From: Arthrobacter sp. YD4
GTDB taxonomy: Bacteria > Actinomycetota > Actinomycetes > Actinomycetales > Micrococcaceae
Length of the DNA: 64,000 bases
Assembly: GCF_030410515.1 (NCBI RefSeq)
Contig: NZ_JAUHHD010000006.1
Span: 1 to 64,000, forward strand
Direction: 5' to 3'
A program made the position numbers and the translations under genes. Each line of letters starts with the position of its first letter. Position 1 is the stretch's first letter. Below are positions 8,072 through 16,578 of the stretch, in pieces. The notes under the pieces were generated by a model that made no database searches, was not told where the DNA came from, and saw only the letters and a list, made by a program, of their open reading frames with translations.

Positions 8072-9394
8072 GTGACCACAGAGACGAAATGTCTCGTGCC
8101 GGTATGGGCACTCGCTACCGAGGCAGTGAGCACGTCGAACGTGCTCGACCATGGCGGCATGACACCGCAACGGCTCGCCGAGCTGAGAACCGCCCTGGCC
8201 GCACTTTCGGAGTCCCCCATCGTCACTCTGGAAGCACATCCAATCTCCACGAAGCGAGATCGGAACGCCGGGATTGCGCTCAATGCAGCCAGCCCGCTCG
8301 CTAAGCAGCTAGCAGAGCTCGTCACCAATACTGCAAAGATCACACCCTCGCCGACAAACGTCGCAGAAACTGGTGACGTACTCTACCGAATGGTGGTTCC
8401 TGCAAAGGTCGCTGCCCAGGTCGGTAAGGGGCTTGTAAACCCCATGGTTTCCAAAGCGGCGGCCGGTGGTATTCGTGGCGCGTTAGTCAACTCTGCCGGG
8501 ACCACGGTAGCGCAAGCTTCATTTGTTCCTGTTGCTGGTGGTGCCGCTGCTGCAGGTGCTGCAGGTGCTGCAACCGGCTCGGCCGCAACCGCTGGTGTGG
8601 CGGCCGCGAGCGCTGGGGCCCTTACGGTCGCGGCGCCCCTCGTACTCATGGCCCTCGCGGTCAGCGCTAGCGCCTACGCCGATCACCAGCGCCAGCAAGC
8701 GATCGAGAGAATTACCGACCTCCTGGAGCAGTTGCACGACGATGCTCTCGACCGCGAGCGCAACGATCTTGACGCTTGTTCTGAAGCGATCGACAAGGCG
8801 ACCTCCGTCCTACTCGACCAAGGCCGGATCGGGTTATCACTCGGACTCGATTCCGCATCGCACGCCATCAGCACGGCAATCGCAGCCACTCGGAGGCGGC
8901 TCAAGAAGTGGCAAGCAGCGCTGGATGCGCTACCCCTAGGACCAGTCGAAGTAGGCGCGCTGGCGAAATCATTCCCTGGTTTCAATGAGGAAGGCGGCGT
9001 ATTCCGCGCGCATCTGGAGATCGCTCGACTCGCCATAGCCCTCAAACGCCGGGTGCTCGTACTCCAAGCCGTGGAACACGCTCAACAGGACGCGGGTAAT
9101 CCATTCAAGAGCTTCATAGGATCTTTGCGCGATGACGAACGCGGCACCGACGAACTGGAAGCTGCGATCACCTCTGTACTACTTCAATTGTCGGCTCGTG
9201 AACTGAAGCGGGATGGAGGCTTCAGACTTCCCGCGTTCACCCCCGGGGAGGTCGATCAATTGCTTGCAGCGGCATATCGACTCCGTTCCTTGGCGGATCA
9301 GCCGCCTATGGGATCTCCTCAGGCTGACGTTGCGATAGAGATCGAACGTGGCAGGGATGGGTCGCTTGTAGTTTTCCCTGCGGTCGCGGCCTAG
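8072..9394 (+). CDS. Unknown 440-residue protein with a central Gly/Ala membrane-like segment
   Basis: I do not recognise this family. The N-terminal ~130 residues are mixed alpha/beta. A long Gly/Ala-rich hydrophobic stretch follows (about residues 150-205: repeated GAAGAA and AGVAAASAGA, then VLMALAVSA) that resembles glycine-zipper or pore-forming segments. The C-terminal ~230 residues are helical and charged (DHQRQQAIERITDLLEQLHDD onward). The GTG at 8072 has a strong GGGGAGGGGA site, while an in-frame ATG at 8039 lacks one. A small Lys-rich gene follows and may be its partner. Base composition is island-like. Confidence 0.7.
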   Translation: MTTETKCLVPVWALATEAVSTSNVLDHGGMTPQRLAELRTALAALSESPIVTLEAHPISTKRDRNAGIALNAASPLAKQLAELVTNTAKITPSPTNVAETGDVLYRMVVPAKVAAQVGKGLVNPMVSKAAAGGIRGALVNSAGTTVAQASFVPVAGGAAAAGAAGAATGSAATAGVAAASAGALTVAAPLVLMALAVSASAYADHQRQQAIERITDLLEQLHDDALDRERNDLDACSEAIDKATSVLLDQGRIGLSLGLDSASHAISTAIAATRRRLKKWQAALDALPLGPVEVGALAKSFPGFNEEGGVFRAHLEIARLAIALKRRVLVLQAVEHAQQDAGNPFKSFIGSLRDDERGTDELEAAITSVLLQLSARELKRDGGFRLPAFTPGEVDQLLAAAYRLRSLADQPPMGSPQADVAIEIERGRDGSLVVFPAVAA

Positions 9395-9531
9395 CCGAGC
9401 TCGGCGGGCCTTCTCTGAGGCCCTAATACGGTAATCCGGGTCAGCCGGCCGCTTGTAGCGGCGGCGCACCGATGATGTTGCGATACGGTGCTAGCCTCAC
9501 TTGACGAACTACTCAGCCGACGGAGGGAACT

Positions 9532-9759
9532 ATGCCTGGAAACGCGGACAGAGCTGCCGCCATATTGAGAAACGGCGGAGCCAGGGCAAAGGCCGCGGGT
9601 AGCAAGCTCCATGCTCTCGCCACGGATCCCGAAGTTCAAGCTAAAGCAAAAAAGGCTGCTGAAGACGGTAAGAAAATCTATGAAGTAGTAACGAGCCCAA
9701 AAGCAATGGAGTTCTACCGTCAGGCGGGGGACCTCATCAAAAAGGCGCGAAAGAAGTAA
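9532..9759 (+). CDS. Small Lys/Ala-rich protein, function unknown
   Basis: The product has 75 residues (19% Lys+Arg by eye, helix-forming throughout): alternating Ala/Lys runs such as VQAKAKKAAEDGKKIYEVV and a C-terminal KKARKK. A CGGAGGGAAC ribosome site precedes ATG 9532. The amphipathic basic character would suit a nucleic-acid or membrane-surface binder or an immunity-type partner of the preceding protein, but this is only inference from composition and adjacency. Confidence 0.6.
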   Translation: MPGNADRAAAILRNGGARAKAAGSKLHALATDPEVQAKAKKAAEDGKKIYEVVTSPKAMEFYRQAGDLIKKARKK

Positions 9760-9810
9760 TTCAAGATTCGTTCTACGCGCGCTTGCCTGGTCGCCTCTCT
9801 GTATTGTGCG

Positions 9811-10536
9811 GTGGCACTGCTGGCCCAGGCTGCCATGGGCCTGGCGTACGAGTCGCGGATCCACCCGGTCCGGATGGCCGCCTTCGTGATCAACGGCGCC
9901 GACGCCAGCGGCTTCTCGCCGCTGTCCGTCGCTGGGGTGCTGGTGCATGACATCGCTCTGAAGAACGGCTTCCCCATCTCGCAGGGCGCACTGTCCATGG
10001 CGAGGTTCGCCCTGAACTCCATTCTTTCGGCCCTGCCCCCTTGCGCTGTTCGTCCGCTGGCAAACTGCGCCACAAGCACTCCAACGAATACGCCGGGCTA
10101 GAGACGCCCCGCATCAGCCGCCCGGGCGGACAGCAACTCTTCACCCTGGTGCTGATCGCCGCGGTCCTGGTCTGCACCGTGGGCTTCCACATGCCGATCG
10201 GCTTCGTGGCCCTCCCCGCCGGTCTGCTGCTGGCGTTCGTCAACATCAAGGAACACAAGACGTTCATCCGAGGCGTGTCCTAGTCCACTCTGCTGCTGGT
10301 GGCCGGCATGATCACCTACGTCTCGCTGCTCCAGAACGTGGGCGTCATCGACACCCTCGCCGAGATGGCCCTGGCACTGGGAGCGCCGCTGCTTATTGCT
10401 GTGGTGCTCTGCTATGTGATCGGCGTCGGCTCGGCCTTCGCGTCCTCGACGGCGCTGCTCACCGCGTTCATCCCGATGGCCGGGCCGCTGCTGACCACCA
10501 GCTCACTTAGCGCCTCCGGCACCATGGCGGTCATGG
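9811..10536 (+). pseudogene. Decayed MatC-type dicarboxylate/SLC13-like carrier
   Basis: Fragments in two frames read like consecutive parts of a MatC-family transporter: GLAYESRIHPVRMAAFVING, then after a frameshift around 10030-10060 VGFHMPIGFVALPAGLLLAF and FNIKEHKTF-like text. A TAG follows at 10281-10283, after which the same frame continues with LLLVAGMITYVSLLQNVGV and GVGSAFASSTALLTAFIPM. The N-terminal domain and the last ~80 residues are missing. The frameshift, nonsense codon and two-sided truncation mark it as dead. It was probably a dicarboxylate permease. Confidence 0.8.
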
Positions 10537-10662
10537 ATTTACTTTCGGTGAGGTCTATTGACACAGGTCAATGCCCGTTTCCCGCGAGCACGGGATTTTC
10601 TGCCGGTAATGGCACAGCAAGAGACTCCCCGGGGACCGGATGTGCAAAGTAGCGAGGTTGGC

Positions 10663-11262
10663 ATGGACAACCGCCAAGAGGTCCGAGAGTTCCTCGCCAC
10701 CCGGCGGGCGAAGCTCACCCCGGACTAGGCGAGGCTGCCAAGTTTGGGGGCACCCGGCAAGTCCCCGCGCGCCGCCGGGAAGAAGTCGCGCTGCTGGCCG
10801 GAGCCTCGGTGGAGTGCTACACCGAGCTCGAACGCGTGTCGCTCGGCGAAGTCTCTGAGAGCGTGTTCGAGTCGCTCGGCAGGGCACTCCAGCTGGACTA
10901 AGCCGAACGCGAGCACCTGCACAACCTGGCGCGTGGGGCGTCGCCGTCGGCTCGTCCTAGGAGCAAGCCCGGCGACGGGGTGACGCCCAGCGTGCAGCGG
11001 CTGCTGGATTCCACGGCCGGTCTGCCGGGTTTCGTACGCAACGGCCGGCTGAACGTAGCGCCGATCAGTGAGCTCGGGCGGGCACTGTACTGGGCGGAAT
11101 AAAACCAGACCGCAGGACCCGCGAGACAGTCCCGTTTCGCCTTACTCAACCACCGCTCGCACGACCTGTATCCTGACTGAGAGAAGGCGGCCAGCACCGC
11201 CGTCGCGATTCTTCACGCAGAGGCTGCTGGCCGTGACCCGTGGAACTCGTCCCTCACCGAGC
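10663..11262 (+). pseudogene. Decayed XRE/MmyB-type transcription regulator
   Basis: The start MDNRQEVREFLATRRAKLTP is the typical N-terminus of actinobacterial helix-turn-helix regulators with an MmyB-like ligand domain. Codon 22 is TAG (10726-10728). Further homology continues in shifted frames: the HTH remnant up to 10900, a second stop near 10900, then PSVQRLLDSTAGLPGFVRNGRLNV and, after another stop, SRFALLNHRSHDLYPD and EKAASTAVAILHAEA up to about 11262. At least three stops and a frameshift show that it is not functional. Such regulators usually sit next to a divergent oxidoreductase, which is absent here. Confidence 0.8.
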
Positions 11263-11680
11263 CCAACACACATTGGCTGACGGAGGACGGTATTTCAGAA
11301 TGTGTCGTCGCTACCTCGCGTCCATTCCAACTGGCTCACGCCGATATCGCCTGAGACTCCGAAGTGGTGGAACGGCACCAGCAAGTCCGCACTCAGGGCG
11401 TCCAGAGCCTTAATTCGCTGCAATGCTGCCGTCGAAGAACGGTTCGTCTACGCCGCCGCCGCGTTAGGTTTGCTTCGACCAGGAGCTGCGGCCGCAGATT
11501 TGTCCCCACGCAGTAACTCATCCGGTCGCCGCTACTTTCGACAATGTTGTCGGGATCAAGTAGGCCCCCAGCTCGCGACAGATCAGAAATTGCTTGCCGC
11601 ATCCCACACTCATCGACAACCATCTTGTTAGGATGTCACCCATGTAGTTCGCAAGGAAGCATGCGGCGAAGACGGCGAGG
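11263..11680. other. Spacer between the dead regulator and the helicase gene
   Basis: This 418-base stretch has no convincing gene. A minus-strand frame at 11393-11623 (76 codons) has no recognisable product and ends in Arg runs. It contains the CGACAA/TTGTCG palindrome annotated separately, and presumably the promoter of the restriction operon, which I could not pin down. Confidence 0.5.
11539..11552 (+). promoter_or_regulatory. Candidate operator of the restriction operon
   Basis: CGACAATGTTGTCG is an inverted repeat (CGACAA-TG-TTGTCG) about 130 bp before the SNF2 reading frame. Its CGACA/TGTCG half-sites match those of the palindrome directly before the methyltransferase gene (16544-16558), with one extra base between them. 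It may be a second binding site for the helix-turn-helix of the methyltransferase. Confidence 0.4.
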
Positions 11681-13543
11681 TTGGGGAGCTTGGCGCAAGC
11701 ACGATGGATTGTCGACGGATCGACGAAAACGCTGCGAATCCTAGACGATTTGGAAGAACTCCGGGAAGTTCCTGCAATTCATATATGGCGCGCCGAATTC
11801 GAGCTTCTTGGGGAGGTTGACGGCCTCTCGGTAGGTCCACCGAGTGCCAGTGGACTCGGATTGAATTTTGCTCCCGAAGCCGGAGACCTAGGTCTGCGAA
11901 TCGTGGCGGCGACCACCGGGGAACCAATACTGTGCCTCCAGCTTTCGGGGCAACCAGGACCCGGGCTTACAAGCTTGCCAACATCCGGGCAAATTATCTG
12001 TAACGGGACATGGTATTGCCTCGATCCCATCGCAGTGAGCGAACTCCGGGACCGAATTTCCGAACTCCCAGTACCCTTGGGAGTGCCGCTGACTGCTGCT
12101 CAAGTTATGGAATTGACTTGGACATGGTCGGTCCCCAACGGATTCGCGCTGAACGAGCCTGTCCAATTTGCCGCGGACTACAGGGTCGCCCCGCAGTCCC
12201 TGGTGAAGGGGCAACTGTACCCCTACCAGACTGTGGGAATAGAACGGCTACTCGACCTGTACGAAGCCGGCATCGGGTGTCTCCTTGCCGACGAAATGGG
12301 GCTAGGAAAAACTCTGCAGATCATCGGGTTGCTCGCGCACGCAGTGAGATCCGGACCGTCCTTGGTTGTGTGCCCTGCATCAACACTAGCTAACTGGAAA
12401 CGAGAACTTTCCGTCTTCGCCCCGCATCTTGACGTTCACATCCATCAGGGTCCTCGCCGTTTCGGTGGCACTAGTCAGCTACGACCATTTGACGTCGTAC
12501 TTACGTCTTACGAGACCATGGCCCAGGACGTACATTTCCTTAAGGCCGCCCCCTGGGAGGTCGTAGCATTCGACGAAGCCCAATTTATCAAGAATCCAAC
12601 CGCTGATAGGACCAGAAGCGCACATCTCCTGCGAGCGAAGGCGAAGGTCGCCATTACCGGAACACCGATCGAAAACTCACTCCGCGACATGTGGTCAATT
12701 GTGGATTTGGTCGTACCAAATTACTTGCCCCAGCTCGAGGATTTTTTGGTCAAGTATCCTGACGTTTCCGCTGCTGCGAAATCTTTGGCGGGCAAAGTCT
12801 TCCCAATCGTAATCAGACGGCGCCTCGCGGACGTAGCAGAATCTCTGCCGGAGCGCATAAACACGATGGTGCCAATTGCGATGGGGGCAGAACAGGCTTC
12901 GTCCTACGATTCGATACTTTCATCGGCCCAGGCCGCACTTCCCAAAATAAGCGCTCTTAGAGTATGTGCCGCTGCGATCGACACAGATACCAAAAGCACG
13001 AAGCATCAGTTTCTACATGAATTGACGTCCGAAGCTTTCTCTAACAACAAAAAAGTTCTGGTATTTGCATCTTTTAGCGCAGTCATTGATTCGCTGGCCG
13101 AAACCTTCAAAATGCACGGCACGGGTCTTTTCATTGGTACACTTGACGGCCGAACGCCGATCCAAGAACGCCAAGGAATAATTGACGGTTTTTCCGCCCA
13201 TGACGGTCCGGGTGTCCTAATCCTCAATCCACGAGCAGCCGGCGTTGGACTAAATATTCAAGCCGCCAATTACGTCGTCCACTTTACACCGGAATGGAAT
13301 CCGGCGATCGTCGACCAAGCCTCAGCACGTGCGCATAGGCGCGGACAGCTTCAGACAGTGTTCATATACAACCTATATTACGAAGACACGATTGAAGAAG
13401 TAATGATAAATCGGCTTGAGTACAAGCGGAAGCTCCAGGAAGACGGACTTTCGCCACTTTCGGACGGTCCATCGAATCAAGAAGTTTCGCGCATTCTTGC
13501 ACTTTCACCCAACGGAGTGACCCATGCCCCAGCCTCCCTTTGA
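11681..13543 (+). CDS. SNF2-family (SF2) DNA helicase/translocase of a restriction system
   Basis: The 620-residue product has an N-terminal domain of about 170 residues of unknown fold, then a complete SNF2 core: LLADEMGLGKT (Walker A, ~201-211), FDEAQ (Walker B, ~297-301), TGTPIEN (~326-332), the second lobe with VLVFASFS and LNPRAAGVGLNIQAAN, and the QASARAHRRGQ arginine-finger motif (~547). It should translocate on duplex DNA using ATP. The frame has no ATG or GTG near its beginning. TTG 11681 is the best available start and has only a weak ribosome site, so the true start is uncertain. Its 3' end overlaps the next gene by 20 bp. Codon use is AT-richer than in the core genes, which suggests acquisition by transfer. 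Confidence 0.88.
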   Translation: MGSLAQARWIVDGSTKTLRILDDLEELREVPAIHIWRAEFELLGEVDGLSVGPPSASGLGLNFAPEAGDLGLRIVAATTGEPILCLQLSGQPGPGLTSLPTSGQIICNGTWYCLDPIAVSELRDRISELPVPLGVPLTAAQVMELTWTWSVPNGFALNEPVQFAADYRVAPQSLVKGQLYPYQTVGIERLLDLYEAGIGCLLADEMGLGKTLQIIGLLAHAVRSGPSLVVCPASTLANWKRELSVFAPHLDVHIHQGPRRFGGTSQLRPFDVVLTSYETMAQDVHFLKAAPWEVVAFDEAQFIKNPTADRTRSAHLLRAKAKVAITGTPIENSLRDMWSIVDLVVPNYLPQLEDFLVKYPDVSAAAKSLAGKVFPIVIRRRLADVAESLPERINTMVPIAMGAEQASSYDSILSSAQAALPKISALRVCAAAIDTDTKSTKHQFLHELTSEAFSNNKKVLVFASFSAVIDSLAETFKMHGTGLFIGTLDGRTPIQERQGIIDGFSAHDGPGVLILNPRAAGVGLNIQAANYVVHFTPEWNPAIVDQASARAHRRGQLQTVFIYNLYYEDTIEEVMINRLEYKRKLQEDGLSPLSDGPSNQEVSRILALSPNGVTHAPASL

Positions 13544-13988
13544 AATCATCTCAATTTCCAAGACTCTTTCGAACAATGATCTCGGATTAACGGGAAGTCA
13601 TCAGGCTGGGATAACTGTGCCCAAATCTGGACCCATGCTTTCATTCTTTCCCAACCTTCCTCCGGAGTATGCCAATCCGCGACTTTCATTGGATGCCTTT
13701 GATGAAGTCCTTGGGTCACGGATTCCACTGAACTACATCTACTACAACGGCAAAGTTCACGGCACCAACACCCGGAACGAATATAGGATCACGGGACTAA
13801 CCCAGTTTTTCAAGTTGCACGACGCCCATGTCGGTGATGAGATTCGCTTTTCGAAAATTGAACACGGGCTGCTCGGAATTGCCGTAATTGCACAAACAAT
13901 ACAAGAGACACAAGATGCTGCTGATGATTCGCCTGTTCGAATTAAGCTGAGCGGCAACTGGTCGACCTACCGAAGGACTCGAGAGTGA
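13524..13988 (+). CDS. Free-standing EcoRII-N (B3-like) DNA-recognition domain
   Basis: The 154-residue product aligns by eye with the N-terminal effector/DNA-binding domain of EcoRII: LSNNDLGLTGSHQAGITVP (residues 15-33) corresponds to LSANDTGATGGHQVGLYIP, and IYYNGKVHGTNTRNEYRIT (72-90) to IYYNSRHFGKTRNEKRIT. These are the loops that contact DNA in the B3-like fold. The catalytic C-terminal PD-(D/E)XK domain of EcoRII is absent. It probably acts as the sequence-recognition subunit (CCWGG predicted) for the ATPase and nuclease subunits. It overlaps the upstream gene by 20 bp and the downstream gene by 4 bp, which indicates translational coupling. Confidence 0.82.
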   Translation: MPQPPFEIISISKTLSNNDLGLTGSHQAGITVPKSGPMLSFFPNLPPEYANPRLSLDAFDEVLGSRIPLNYIYYNGKVHGTNTRNEYRITGLTQFFKLHDAHVGDEIRFSKIEHGLLGIAVIAQTIQETQDAADDSPVRIKLSGNWSTYRRTRE

Positions 13989-15571
13989 CTACCTCCCTTT
14001 ATGAAGCAACCCCCGATCCAGTCCGCATTACTGAGTCGCTGCGTGATACGGGTTATGTGCTTAATACGGCCGTGGCCGACGTCGTGGACAACTCCATCTC
14101 GGCCAACGCCACGCGCATTGATGTGGAGCTTGTTCAAGACCCGACCGGAAGAGTTCGCTTCAGCATTACAGACAACGGAGAGGGGATGGACACAGAGGGC
14201 TTAGTCAACGCGCTCCGCTATGGCTCGGATCATCGCGACGACCCCGCGAGCCTTGGGAAGTTCGGCCTTGGCCTTAAGACCGCGTCGACTGCGTTCGCCC
14301 GACGTATCCGGCTGACGTCACGCACGGGTCCTGGTGAACCGGTTGTCGGGATCTGGGATCTTGACCGCGTGGCCGAAATCGGCTGGAACGTTGAGGTCAC
14401 TGAGACCGTCCTCCCCTTCGATCGCAAGACTTTGGACGAAGTTTCCGGCGGCGGAGCCGGTACTGTGGTTCGCTGGGAGTCTGTCGACCGGGTAATAAAA
14501 GAGTACAAGGACCCGCGAGGAAGCCGAGCGAGAACTGCACTGGACAAAGCTGTCAAGTCATTGTCAGATCACTTGAGTATGGTGTTCCAGCGGTTCTTGG
14601 ACGCCGGCGATGACCGTGTTCCATCCGTCGAAATACGACTTAACGGTGCCAAGTTGGAGGCTTGGAACCCCTTCGCTTTCGGGGCGGAGTGCCTTCTCGA
14701 TGATGAGTCCGTTGTCGAAACTGAGTTAGGCGACTCAAAAATACTCCTGCGGGCTTACGTTTTGCCGAGGAAAGCCGAAATGCAAGCGGTCCTCGGTGAA
14801 GAGGCGCATATTGAGGCGCGTCTTTTCAATACGTACCAAGGGATCTACGTGTATCGCGAAAATCGCCTGATCCACGGTCCAGACTGGTTGGGGTTATTTA
14901 TCCAAGAGCCACACTACACCTTGGCGAGGGTCGAGCTTTCTTTCGATCATAAACTGGATGAAGCATTTCAGATTGACCTGAAAAAATCGCGGATATCACT
15001 CGACACTTCGATTACCGACTACCTTGCGAAAGCGCTCGCGGCACCGCGTCGAGAAGCCGGCATTCGATATAGGGACGGTGAACGTACGAAACTGCAGGCA
15101 GTTGATGACAAGTCGATTCACGCGCCGTCCAACGCAACCATTGAGGACAAGTCAAGGACGATGAGTAAGGCGACTCTGCAGTCTACTGATCCGGAGACAG
15201 GGAAAGCCGAGATACTAAATGCGAAAGGGAGAGTCCTGGTGGAGTACGTTCCTTCCACGGACAACAGGGTATTCCTCGAAACCGTGAACACCCTTGACGA
15301 AGGGCTGCTCTACCGACCAGCGTACATCGGCCAGAACCCCGGCGTTCAGATAAGCAAGACACATGCCTTCTACGAGAAAGTTTATCTCCCCAACCGCCAA
15401 TCGGGAGCCACGATCCAAGCGCTAGATTCCCTGCTGTGGGCCCTTGCCGCCGCCGAGTTTAAGGTTTCAGATGACGCTACTCTCGCCGTCTTCGAGGATA
15501 TTCGTTACGACGTTTCGAGAACTCTTCGGAAGCTTGTCGAGGACCTCCCGTCACCCGATCTGGAGGAATAG
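13985..15571 (+). CDS. GHKL-S5 ATPase (paraMORC/MutL-like) of a restriction system
   Basis: The 528-residue product has a Bergerat ATP-binding fold at the N-terminus: N-box AVADVVDNSISA (~29-40), G1 DNGEGM (63-68) and G2 GKFGLGLKTA (91-100). An S5-like transducer domain follows (NTYQGIYVYRENRLIHG, then the catalytic-type Lys in DLKKSRISL). The C-terminal ~200 residues are unassigned. GHKL-S5 proteins of this kind (paraMORCs; Iyer, Abhiman and Aravind 2008) occur in restriction-modification loci with SF2 helicases and nucleases and are thought to clamp or remodel DNA. GTG 13985 overlaps the previous stop (GTGA). It is a core subunit of this operon. Confidence 0.85.
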   Translation: MTTSLYEATPDPVRITESLRDTGYVLNTAVADVVDNSISANATRIDVELVQDPTGRVRFSITDNGEGMDTEGLVNALRYGSDHRDDPASLGKFGLGLKTASTAFARRIRLTSRTGPGEPVVGIWDLDRVAEIGWNVEVTETVLPFDRKTLDEVSGGGAGTVVRWESVDRVIKEYKDPRGSRARTALDKAVKSLSDHLSMVFQRFLDAGDDRVPSVEIRLNGAKLEAWNPFAFGAECLLDDESVVETELGDSKILLRAYVLPRKAEMQAVLGEEAHIEARLFNTYQGIYVYRENRLIHGPDWLGLFIQEPHYTLARVELSFDHKLDEAFQIDLKKSRISLDTSITDYLAKALAAPRREAGIRYRDGERTKLQAVDDKSIHAPSNATIEDKSRTMSKATLQSTDPETGKAEILNAKGRVLVEYVPSTDNRVFLETVNTLDEGLLYRPAYIGQNPGVQISKTHAFYEKVYLPNRQSGATIQALDSLLWALAAAEFKVSDDATLAVFEDIRYDVSRTLRKLVEDLPSPDLEE

Positions 15572-15577
15572 GCAGGC

Positions 15578-16375
15578 GTGAGCAGTCCTCTTGAATCTGC
15601 ACTCTCAGATTTGCTGAATACCGCTATCGAAATCGAAGCGGCTGCGCCCGGTACGCGTTTTTCTCTCCGAGTAAAGGGCATCGATCGGCCTCATGGATTC
15701 AGCGTGGATGTGCAGCGGCGGTTCTCGTGGTTGGAGGCGAGCCTGCAGTTTGACAGGCTGTCTTCCCACCTGAAAAACCATTTGATGGAGTCCTATTCTC
15801 GCCAGGCCCAACAGTTCGAGACGTCCGTGGCGACGCTGACATCGTGCGGCGTGGAATATCGGAGCGTGCCCAAAAGTGGAGGTCCCGCTGGTCCCCCGGA
15901 GGGGATACAGATCTCGAGCAGGCTGCAATTGGATTCCCAAGCCTCGGTTTGGGATGCCGAACGCCTGTCAGCACTCTCTATTCTCCTTCCGATCGTCCAG
16001 CTGCTGGACAATTCTGAAAGCCCAGATGTACCAGGGTCGATGTCTCCCGAGGTGTACGACGTGGAAGGCGAGGTCAGCTATGGGTGGTCCCGAAGGTACG
16101 AAAGGAGCCAAGCCAATAGAGCGCTGGCAATAGAACTCCACGGACGAACGTGCGCTGTCTGTGGATTCAATTTTGACGATTGCTATGGCACGCTGGCCGG
16201 CGGTTACGTGGAGATCCACCATCTGGTACCGGTTAGTTCGATGGACGTGCCCAAGGTTGTGGATCCTCGAACGGATCTGGTCCCCTTGTGTGCAAATTGT
16301 CATCGGATGGCTCACCGTCGATGGCCTCCGTACACACCGACGGAACTTCAGGCAAGCCGTCATCCCAACTCGTGA
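15578..16375 (+). CDS. HNH endonuclease, predicted nuclease subunit
   Basis: The product has 265 residues. The C-terminal ~80 residues form an HNH (beta-beta-alpha-metal) module with structural zinc ligands CAVC and CANCH, the catalytic VEIHHLVPVS, and LVPLCANCHRMAH. The N-terminal ~180 residues are not recognised and may dock to the helicase or ATPase. GTG 15578 is 6 nt after the ATPase stop, so the gene is the last member of the SNF2/EcoRII-N/GHKL operon. It is the only recognisable nuclease of the cluster and is therefore the likely cleavage subunit. McrA-type HNH nucleases of this sequence class are widespread in phage defence. Confidence 0.85.
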   Translation: MSSPLESALSDLLNTAIEIEAAAPGTRFSLRVKGIDRPHGFSVDVQRRFSWLEASLQFDRLSSHLKNHLMESYSRQAQQFETSVATLTSCGVEYRSVPKSGGPAGPPEGIQISSRLQLDSQASVWDAERLSALSILLPIVQLLDNSESPDVPGSMSPEVYDVEGEVSYGWSRRYERSQANRALAIELHGRTCAVCGFNFDDCYGTLAGGYVEIHHLVPVSSMDVPKVVDPRTDLVPLCANCHRMAHRRWPPYTPTELQASRHPNS

Positions 16376-16543
16376 CGAAGTTCGATGCCGTTGAAGAAAA
16401 GACGGGCGACACGGCGTCGCGCCCTAGCGTTCCGTTCGGCATTCGAGGTCTCGCCCCGGATCGCGGTCGTCTAGCGACGAGTTGCCCTGCTGTCCAAATC
16501 CCGGATGTCTAGCGGCGTGGCAGTGCCCCTCTGGGTCATTTAT

Positions 16544-16558
16544 ACGACAAAATGTCGT
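16544..16558 (+). promoter_or_regulatory. Palindromic operator before the methyltransferase gene
   Basis: ACGACAAAATGTCGT is a perfect inverted repeat (ACGACA-AAA-TGTCGT) ending 20 bp before the methyltransferase ATG and overlapping a TATACG -10-like element (16541-16546). The GACA(AAN)TGTC core and the 15-bp size resemble the operator bound by the N-terminal domain of M.SsoII, as I recall it. Autoregulation by the encoded enzyme is predicted. Confidence 0.6.
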
Positions 16559-16578
16559 GGGAACTACCCAGATAGGAC

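Noticed and set aside
11393-11623. 76-codon minus-strand frame as a gene
   Set aside because: No recognisable product, no ribosome site, Arg-rich ending. Probably chance.
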